64,000 bases of DNA from assembly GCF_010206195.1 (NCBI RefSeq), contig NZ_VIQT01000002.1, positions 62,001 through 126,000 on the forward strand, read 5' to 3'. Below are positions 40,808-48,200 of this stretch, one piece after another (position 1 is the stretch's first letter; every line of letters begins with the position of its first letter). The notes below the pieces were generated by a model. That model was not told where the DNA came from, ran no database searches, and worked only from the letters and a program-made list of their open reading frames with translations. The translations under genes and the position numbers were made by a program. This DNA comes from Anaerotruncus colihominis. Lineage in GTDB: Bacteria; Bacillota; Clostridia; Oscillospirales; Ruminococcaceae.

Positions 40808-41488
40808 ATGAAAAAAATTGCGGTGTTTCTTATTTGTATCGCCGCAGCTTGTTCGCTGTCGGGCTGCTCCGACAAAAGCGCTGATCTTCAGGTCGATGTT
40901 AACCAATCCTACATTCCAGATGCGCAAACTTTACTGGAAGACGCTTATTCAGGACTGAATTATGATACCATTACGGCTACTATTGGTCCTATTCTTCAAA
41001 AAACAGAATGGCAAAGTCCCTCAGACATTCCTATGGAAGAGCTGCTGGGATGGTATATCCGATCCAATCCCACCTGCATAACGAAATATCAGGCAGAGAA
41101 CACTCAAGAACTGCATATTCCTGCCGAAGAATTTGAAAATGCTGCTTTCCAATTCTTTGGCCTGCAAAGTGAGTATCTGCGAAATTCTAATACTTATCAT
41201 GTCAACGACCATTTCTATACCTTTACAACTCAAGCAGAAGAAGACCTTTCTATCGTGTGCAGCGTTACACGGGCTACCATAAGGGGGGATGAAGTCATAA
41301 TCTATTTTGATCTTTCCGCTGGTGAGGATGAACCTGCGATTGGAATGCTTACCATCCACAGGAACGGTAATAGCTATCAGGCAATATCTTGCGTGCAGGT
41401 CTTGTCTGATGCTTTGGAGGAAGAAGAACACGGGGAAATGGTCTTTATTGAAAAGAAAGTGCTTCACAAGCACCTGGCACAGATATAA
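40808..41488 (+). CDS. Putative lipoprotein
   Basis: A 226-residue protein with lipoprotein signal KKIAVFLICIAAACSLSGC (lipobox LSGC, Cys about residue 20). The mature part is soluble and acidic, with no domain recognised. AATGAGGTGATTTT precedes the ATG. A possible promoter TTGCTT-N16-TATATT lies about 50-75 bases upstream. It begins a three-gene plus-strand unit. Confidence 0.75.
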   Translation: MKKIAVFLICIAAACSLSGCSDKSADLQVDVNQSYIPDAQTLLEDAYSGLNYDTITATIGPILQKTEWQSPSDIPMEELLGWYIRSNPTCITKYQAENTQELHIPAEEFENAAFQFFGLQSEYLRNSNTYHVNDHFYTFTTQAEEDLSIVCSVTRATIRGDEVIIYFDLSAGEDEPAIGMLTIHRNGNSYQAISCVQVLSDALEEEEHGEMVFIEKKVLHKHLAQI

Positions 41489-41503
41489 ATGGAGGTTTAT
41501 AAA

Positions 41504-41755
41504 ATGTATAAAATTGATGGATATGAGGTAGAACAAATTAAATTACCCCTTTCTGATGATATGGGCATTTACCCCAGACTACAATGGGATGGATGGGGAG
41601 TCCATGCCGGCGATGTTTTCCGCGCATGGCTTCCGGATGGCTGGCACGATATTACTCTTGAGGTAAGAGATAGTCCAACTGGCCCCGGTTGTTGGTATAT
41701 ATCTAACCCTGGACTTTCTGATGTATGCCCAATAGGTCTTTGGTGTCAAGTTTAA
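41504..41755 (+). CDS. Small hypothetical protein
   Basis: An 83-residue protein, start ATG at 41504 behind GGAGGTTTATAAA, rich in Trp and Gly (YPRLQWDGWGVHAGDVFRAW; GPGCWYISNPGLSD), beta-rich. It follows the lipoprotein by 15 bases. No family recognised. Confidence 0.65.
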   Translation: MYKIDGYEVEQIKLPLSDDMGIYPRLQWDGWGVHAGDVFRAWLPDGWHDITLEVRDSPTGPGCWYISNPGLSDVCPIGLWCQV

Positions 41756-41767
41756 AAAGAGGTTAAA

Positions 41768-42052
41768 ATGGGATTAAGCACAAGTGCTATTATTACGATA
41801 GGAGCAGTCTTTCTTTTCTTCTCCGTTCTCAGCACAGCTAATCGGACGATTTCAAATATTATGATGGTCGTAGGTATTTGTTTGATTGGTGCCATTTTGC
41901 TGCGAGTAAAGACTGGTATTAGACTGATTGACATAGAAAAACTGTCCCATGCGGTTATTCAGCAGAGCCTTTCTTTAGGCAAATGGGTACAAAATACTTT
42001 TCTGCCACTGCTTTCTGAGGCAGCGCAAGAGATTGAGAGAATGTTGTTGTAA
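41768..42052 (+). CDS. Small membrane protein
   Basis: A 94-residue protein with two membrane helices (about residues 5-22 and 28-46: AIITIGAVFLFFSVLS; ISNIMMVVGICLIGAILL) and an amphipathic C-terminal half. Cotranscribed with the preceding two genes and closed by a terminator. Function unknown. Confidence 0.65.
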   Translation: MGLSTSAIITIGAVFLFFSVLSTANRTISNIMMVVGICLIGAILLRVKTGIRLIDIEKLSHAVIQQSLSLGKWVQNTFLPLLSEAAQEIERMLL

Positions 42053-42062
42053 AGCAAAACAA

Positions 42063-42107
42063 AAAAGGCCAGGCGTTTCTATAACAGAAAACGCCTGGCC
42101 TTTTTGA
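42063..42107 (+). terminator. Intrinsic terminator of the lipoprotein unit
   Basis: AAAGGCCAGGCGTTT pairs with AAACGCCTGGCCTTT; T run on the plus strand and A run before it allow both directions. Confidence 0.9.
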
Positions 42108-42139
42108 GAACTTCTAATAATGTCTTATGCAAGGTCCTG

Positions 42140-42532
42140 TTACTTTTCTATGTAATGCCCGGCAGCTTTCAGAAAAGCACTGGCACCTTCCATTTGCTGT
42201 TCGGCCGCCTGCTTGGTCGCCATAAAGAAATCTTCATAAGCACAGGCAGAGTTTAATTCAAACGCCTCTTTGAGTGTTGTAGAAAAACGCTCCTCAAAAA
42301 TCCCTGTTCGAATATACCGGTCTATAAACCTCTCACTTAGGGAAAGGTCCTCTCTCGGCGCCAGGCCATCCAAAGCCATCACCGCTCTCATTCCATGAAA
42401 GTAGGCGCGGCAGGAACAGTCGATACTGGTTTCATAATCCCCGTCAAAGAGGATATTCCTGGCAGTGTTTGCACACTGCTGCGCTTTTTTTAGGCGATAC
42501 CTGGCCAACATAATCCGGTTTTCATTTTGCAT
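42140..42532 (-). CDS. HEPN-domain protein
   Basis: A 130-residue helical protein, start ATG at 42532. The pattern AR..LKKAQQCANTARNILFDG, DYETSIDCSCRAYFHGMRAV, then a C-terminal YEDFF...A..F helix fits the HEPN/UPF0332 group. HEPN proteins are often RNases in toxin or defence systems; the usual R-x4-6-H motif is only loosely present (CRAYFHG) and no nucleotidyltransferase partner is adjacent, so activity is doubtful. Confidence 0.65.
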   Translation of the reverse strand: MQNENRIMLARYRLKKAQQCANTARNILFDGDYETSIDCSCRAYFHGMRAVMALDGLAPREDLSLSERFIDRYIRTGIFEERFSTTLKEAFELNSACAYEDFFMATKQAAEQQMEGASAFLKAAGHYIEK

Positions 42533-42646
42533 GGACAAATACCCCCCTCCGTATGATGTTTCCGGCTTCATTATACGCTATCTTCGTGAAGTTTTCAACC
42601 CGAGCAGCCGACTCTTACTCTTTTCTGTCCCCTGGCGAAGATGAAA

Positions 42647-42690
42647 CAAAAAAGCTGGGTAGTTCCCGTTATGGGAACCCCCAGCCTTGT
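42647..42690 (-). terminator. Intrinsic terminator after gene at 42699
   Basis: GGCTGGGGGTTCCC pairs with GGGAACTACCCAGC (minus strand), then six T. Confidence 0.85.
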
Positions 42691-42698
42691 GGAGCATA

Positions 42699-43016
42699 TT
42701 AAAAGATGTTGCCGCTTTCTCCCTCAGTCAAAGTGGGAAGGGCAGCGATCAGCTGCATCAGCGCGGACACCTCAACGATTTTTGCCTGAACGCTTTCCAG
42801 TTCATCCGCAAGACGAAGGTAGCTTTTGGTGCTTTCCAGTTCATCCAGGTAATCGCTCAAAGTTATATAGCACCTTTCAAAAAACTCCTTTTTCCTGAGC
42901 TGCTCAACGGCGTCGATTTCCGTCCATTGAACCGCCTTTTTCAAAGTCTCATAACATTCCTTGTGAATCACCAGACCAGATGTAACTGGTACGCCACAGT
43001 CTATACATTGTGCCAT
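42699..43016 (-). CDS. Small protein with N-terminal zinc ribbon
   Basis: A 105-residue protein, start ATG at 43016 (AAGGAGAATGAAT before it). N-terminal CIDCG...HKEC gives a zinc-binding site (residues 4-22); the rest is helical, with coiled-coil character (DELESTKSYLRLADELESVQ). Second gene behind leader copy 9. Function unknown. Confidence 0.65.
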   Translation of the reverse strand: MAQCIDCGVPVTSGLVIHKECYETLKKAVQWTEIDAVEQLRKKEFFERCYITLSDYLDELESTKSYLRLADELESVQAKIVEVSALMQLIAALPTLTEGESGNIF

Positions 43017-43067
43017 ATTCATTCTCCTTCATCAGTAAAGTTTATGTTTGTGAAACCAGCGTCTACA

Positions 43068-43934
43068 TCAGATGTGACAGTCTACGATAGTAAGGAAGTA
43101 TTCAGGGGATATTGCAGAGAGTAGGGTATCCCATTCTTCATTGAATGATTGAAATGTCTCAGCGGAGCCATCATGCATACCCCACCAACCCATGCTGCCT
43201 TTTTCATACCACTCTCCGTTGGGATCGACAAGCGCCCATATTTGAAGTTTGGCATTTTCAGTAGCATAGTTTTCCTTTTTTTCGTATAATTCCAGGTAAT
43301 AGCTCGGTTTGTAGAAAAAGGAAAAGTCCTCCTTTTTCTCTCCATCGCGGAGCGGCAAGCCTTCCACGACAACCTCCCAAAAGCGCTCTGCCCTGGCATA
43401 TTGTTCTGGATCAACAGAAAAATCAATATCCTTAATCTGAGCTTGGTCATAAAATCCTGGCCGATTACAATAATTACCTTTCTTCGCTTTCAGAAGCCCT
43501 GACCATCGGCCGCCAATGCTCCAGTAATCCCATTTTGTATTTGGGTTATACCAGTAGCCGTACCGTCCCATTTCAGAGTCACGCTCGGAATAACCGTTGT
43601 ACTTATCCATAAACGCCTCAAAGGTAGGATAGGCTTCCTTATGAGGGATATGGATTATCTGGCAATTAGGAGGGATTTCATGGGTTCCGGGGCCAATACC
43701 AAAGGTTCCCTTCTTCCGAAAAACCTCGTCCCAAGGATTAAGTAGCTTTCCTTCAGGTGTTTTGACCATTTCCCTGTGCCCAGTTTCATAGTCTTTGCGG
43801 TGCTGTTCCTCTTCATCTTCGAAAACCAAGTATTCCTTGGGGCAGTCACCCATATTGTTTTCCTGATAGGGGGCAAGCAGTCTTTCTACATCCTCCGGAG
43901 TTTTTGAGATAACTGCAACTGAAAAATGACTCAT
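43068..43934 (-). CDS. Phage-type hypothetical protein rich in aromatic residues
   Basis: A 288-residue protein, start ATG at 43934 behind AAAGGAGAAATCACA. It begins SHFSVAVISKTPEDVERLLA and contains YWSIGGRWSGLL, a pattern that I associate with uncharacterised phage and mobile-element proteins of clostridia and actinobacteria. Very rich in Trp/Tyr. First gene behind leader copy 9. Function unknown. Confidence 0.7.
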   Translation of the reverse strand: MSHFSVAVISKTPEDVERLLAPYQENNMGDCPKEYLVFEDEEEQHRKDYETGHREMVKTPEGKLLNPWDEVFRKKGTFGIGPGTHEIPPNCQIIHIPHKEAYPTFEAFMDKYNGYSERDSEMGRYGYWYNPNTKWDYWSIGGRWSGLLKAKKGNYCNRPGFYDQAQIKDIDFSVDPEQYARAERFWEVVVEGLPLRDGEKKEDFSFFYKPSYYLELYEKKENYATENAKLQIWALVDPNGEWYEKGSMGWWGMHDGSAETFQSFNEEWDTLLSAISPEYFLTIVDCHI

Positions 43935-44182
43935 TGTGATTTCTCCTTTCATAATTCGTGTGAATGTTCGTTTTCTATGTAAAAAGCGTCCACCCAAATT
44001 AGGTGGACACTTGAATTGGCAAAAACAAAAAAGGCATAGCTACGCCTAAAAGACGCAACTATGCCATACTGTTGAAACCGGCATCCAGAAACCAAAAGGA
44101 ACCGGAACCTTACTTCACTTCCAGAAGAAGTAAAAAAACATTTAGTAATTAGAATTGTAAGCCGGATTTTTTCCAGTGTCAA
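43935..44182 (-). promoter_or_regulatory. Repeated leader RNA, copy 9
   Basis: Promoter TTGACA (44177-44182), 17 bp, TACAAT (44154-44159). Terminators at 44032-44066 and 43985-44012 (TCCACC pairing with GGTGGA). The conserved stem GGTTCC pairs with GGA(T)GCC, a compensatory change from GGCTCC/GGAGCC-like copies. Confidence 0.85.
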
Positions 44183-44432
44183 GCAGCACTCGCCTGAAGT
44201 CCGTACTCGGTCCGGGCTACACTATGTAGATTGAATAAGGACGAAAATAAAACGAACCCAATTTTGATAATATACTTTTTCTGAAACTAATAGCTTGCAA
44301 AATCCCCGTCTAAAACGAACCTATCAGATGCAGCCCCGACAAAATACGGACAAAATTAAAACACAGAGCCCCCTGGCGGATAATAAAATCCGCCAGGGTG
44401 TTTCTGTATTTTTAAGGCTGTCTGTTGCTATA
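44183..44432. other. Intergenic region with terminator hairpin after sortase
   Basis: No gene is seen. The first 180 bases are AT-rich without clear signal. CCTGGCGGAT pairs with ATCCGCCAGG (about 44373-44398); this is likely the terminator of the sortase/adhesin unit, though the minus-strand T run after it is weak. Confidence 0.5.
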
Positions 44433-45209
44433 TCAACTGGTTTGATAACCGACAATAATAATTCGGCCGGCATTACCATAAAGTCGCTGGTCGCAAGTAG
44501 AAAGGGTTAAAAGATGTCCCGATGCAGAAACGCGAATCCCTGTCTGAATTGCCGACTGCGATTGAAGATTATGGACATATTCAATCCATGCTTCCATATT
44601 GCGAAAATCCTGCTTATAAAAATATGCAGAAACGCCGGGGGTGGTGATGTCAAATTGACAGACTGCAAAAATCTGATAATTTTGTTCTCCTTTTGGAGTC
44701 TCCAAGGTAATAGTCGAATGCTCTTCCAGATAGGTGGCATCTGTGTAACGAATCAAAGAAGAAAACATACTGTCCCCACCATCAAACATATTGTGCCCAT
44801 GGATAATGCTGTTGCCATCCGAAAAGTCGGAAGTGTTTGAACAATCCAAGAAAAGCGTACCAGCGGCACTGCTGCTTCCTGAGAAGCTGTGATGGAGATA
44901 ATAGCTGTTATTTTCAGCCTGGACTACAGGGTAGTCAATACCAGTCCCATCCACATACAGCCAGGCAACTATATCCGGATTCTGCTCTTTCAAAGCTGCA
45001 AAGTCAACCGGCCGATCTGTCTGGGATAGGCGGCCAGGGGATTCTCCCCCGGCCGTTTTCCCACTTATCAGAGTCATTACATGATTTTGGGACAGTTCTT
45101 GAAAAGCCTGTCTTCCAGCTTTCAGCCCGAAATTTTCCTGCCGAAAGGCTCTGTATCCCCAAAGCGAAAGGGAAATCAGAAGCAGAATGATTAACCCTCT
45201 TTTCATCAT
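44433..45209 (-). CDS. srtB: Class B sortase
   Basis: A 258-residue protein with an N-terminal membrane anchor (RGLIILLLISLSLWGYRAF) and the sortase core: IDYPVVQ, SIIHGHNM (catalytic His) and LLTLSTCDQRLYG (catalytic Cys, then Arg region). The spacing and the YYLHHSF segment fit class B. It joins surface proteins to the cell wall. The start overlaps the stop of the giant adhesin by four bases (ATGA), so that protein is the evident substrate, with an unusual sorting signal. Confidence 0.9.
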   Translation of the reverse strand: MMKRGLIILLLISLSLWGYRAFRQENFGLKAGRQAFQELSQNHVMTLISGKTAGGESPGRLSQTDRPVDFAALKEQNPDIVAWLYVDGTGIDYPVVQAENNSYYLHHSFSGSSSAAGTLFLDCSNTSDFSDGNSIIHGHNMFDGGDSMFSSLIRYTDATYLEEHSTITLETPKGEQNYQIFAVCQFDITTPGVSAYFYKQDFRNMEAWIEYVHNLQSQSAIQTGIRVSASGHLLTLSTCDQRLYGNAGRIIIVGYQTS

Positions 45210-48200
45210 TCTTCATCCCGCTTGCGTTTGGCCAACACAATCACCAGAACGACTGCTCCTGTGCCCACGCTGCCCAAAACTGGACTATGCCAGAGATAGG
45301 TTACGCCGGCGCCGGTGTGAACAATAGGATAGTTGCGAACCTCATAAGGCTGCCCGTTCTGGTATCGGTCATCAACCTTGAATCGGATGATTTTGCCGGA
45401 AGCAATATACCCTTCTGGAGCCTCCAGCTCCTCAACCGTATACTCTCCCCAGTCAAGCTGAAGGAAGCTGCAAAAGCCTTCATCATCAGTAACAGCCGTT
45501 TCTATCAGCCGGCCCGTTTCATCGTAAAGGCCAAATTGGGCACCTGCCAGCGGTTTCCCGATTTCACCATCTACCTTTTGAATCGTGATTTTTACAGGGT
45601 CATTGGTAATTGTGGTGCCCTTGGCAGTCATATCGCTTTTGACTGTGAGAGGCAGCCATCTGCCAGAGCGAGCATAGCCCTCTGGTGCATAACGCTCCCA
45701 GATACGATACTCACCCGGATAAAGACCAGTGACATACCATTCTCCGCTTTCATCAGACCAGCCTTCCCAAACCAGTTCATTACGCTTGTCAAAAATCTCG
45801 ATATAGCATTTCTCCAAATACTTATCACTGTTTTCTGAGTCAGCTTTTTTCATAATGATCGGGGGATTGAGAACTTCCAGCTTTCCCGCAGCCTCGTTAT
45901 TGGCAAGGTCAATGTCTGGATAAAATTTGTGGCTCTTATCCTCCTGCTGCGCAGGGATCACTGCCGTAACTGTGCCAATCAGATGGGTTTTGACCGTATC
46001 AACCTGGATTTGCGTAACAACCTCAATACTCTCGCCAGGTTGGAGAAGAGTATCCAGTTTCATCTTACCATCCGTCATTGTGGAGTTTCCCGTTTTGTTT
46101 ACAATGATAAACTCTTCGGAAGTAGCAAACTGAATTTCAGGATAAGCCGGCGCTGTCCCATGGTTGGTGATAGTCCACACAAAGTTGGCATGTTCGGCCA
46201 GGTGCAGCATATTGTCTCCTATCGGTTCATTCTCATAAAGAACCTCTTTGAGTTCAATGCCGAGGTCAATCCAGCGATAGACCGCTGTTACTGTGCTACC
46301 CTCCCGAACGCCAAAGGTCAAGGTCGGGTCAAACGCTCCACCATGCAGATAACCGGATGGGTCTTCTCCTGCCAAAGTTTCAATCTCAAAATGATCAAAG
46401 ATGTATGGCCCCTGATCTGGGTGCGGGATCTCGGTGGTCCGGTTGCGGAAACCTTCCAGATATCCGGGGATAGCAGGGTCAAACACACTCGAAATATCAT
46501 TTCCGTCCATATCCACATACTTCAGGTAAACAGTCGCTCTGTAATCATAACGCACATAGATGGTCGAATTATAGCCGGCCAACATGGTGGCTGTTTGGGC
46601 TTCTGTATCCAGCGACACCGATTCATTACCACCAGATTGGGTATCAGGATGGACTGCAAACATGGAGTTGTATTGATAATCCTCCAGTTCGGGAACCGGA
46701 ATGGGAATGATATCGCCGCGATGTCCGGCATAGACGAAGGGAACATCTCCTGCTACAAGGGCGTCTATGTCGTTGTCCAGGTCATCAATATAGTGAACCT
46801 CAAAAGAGGCTCTGGCTCGATATACCAGCGTCACAGTGCTGGCATATTCTTTGTTTAAAACCAGCTCATGGGTTTCTGCATCCAGCATACCGGAGTGGAT
46901 CTGTCCCTCTGGGGTAGTCAAGTACATCTGCTCAAAGGTATAGTCAGCGTGTTCAGGAGTTTTTACTGTCAAACTATCCCCCCGCAAACCACTGAGCAGG
47001 GTATCCTTGTCGGCTGGCATTAGGCCATCAATAGGAGCGCCCAGGTCATCCACATAGCGAATCTGGACGCTGGCCTTGGCATGGTATACCACGGTGACTG
47101 TACTGGCGTTTTCAAACCCCATTGTGAGCGATTTAGCTTCCGCGTCCAGAATGCCAGAAACGGTTTCTCCTTCAGGTGTGCTGATACTCATGCTTTCATA
47201 AACATAATCCGCCATGTCGGGGATTTGCACTGGAAATGCTTCCCCACGATAACCAGAAATCATAAACGGAGTCCCTTCTGGCATCAAACTGTCAATGGAG
47301 TTTCCCAATTCATCCACATACTTGACTGCGACATCTGCTTTGGCTTTATACCGTACAGTAATGGTGCTATCATCGCCAATCAGAACCTCCACCTTCATAT
47401 GATCTTTGTTTTGCTCAGTAACTGCGCCTGAAGGGATATTGCTGGTAGATGTCAGTGTAACAGTATCCCAGTCATAATAGGGGTGCTTCGGCAGTTCAAT
47501 CGTGTTAATATCGCCACGATAGCCGCCCGTTGTCAAAGTGGCGCCTTCAAAGGGGACCTCATTGCCCAGTTCGTCTTCATAACGGATAGCCACATCACCC
47601 TTGGCCCAATATTTCACCTGCACAACGGAGTTGTAGCCGGCTTTCATAGTGGCCTTATGGCTGTCAGAATCCAGCTCTGCCGATTCATTGGGGCCACTGG
47701 CAGTTTCAGGATGGAGAATCCCCATCGAACGGTACTCATAGTCCGAAATCTCTGGCAGGGGAATGGTAAAGGTATCGTCCCGATGACCAGAGTAACCAAA
47801 GGGTGTTCCCTGGGGCATTAAATGATTGATGTTGTTTCCCAAATCGTCCACATAGTCCACTGCGAAAGACGCTTTGGCACGATATACCACAGTGATGGTA
47901 CTGGCATACTCTCTATTGAGCGCAACCCTTTGGGCGTTCGCGTCCAGAACACCAGAAAAAACTGCGCCTTCTGGAGTTGTCAGATACATTTGCTCGTAGG
48001 TATAGTCCTTCATAGCGGGTGTATTGACCGCATAGGTTTCCCCCCGCAGACCTGAAATCAGTGTCTGCGCACCGGATACCCCTGTTATGTCGATGGGATT
48101 GCCCCTATCATCTACATAGCGGACATTAACGCTGGCCTTGGGCTGATAGACTACATACAGGGTACTGGCATCTTCAAAGCCTAAAGTCAGGGTCTTGCTG

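Noticed and set aside
42140-42532. HEPN protein as half of a HEPN/MNT toxin-antitoxin pair
   Set aside because: No nucleotidyltransferase gene is adjacent and the RNase motif is only loosely present.
466-44182. The nine repeated blocks as a CRISPR array or insertion sequence family
   Set aside because: They are single copies far apart, each tied to a promoter and a downstream gene, with no spacers, no transposase and no terminal inverted repeats.
45929-46858. 309-codon plus-strand frame and several shorter ones across the adhesin
   Set aside because: These are antisense shadows of the repetitive adhesin gene.
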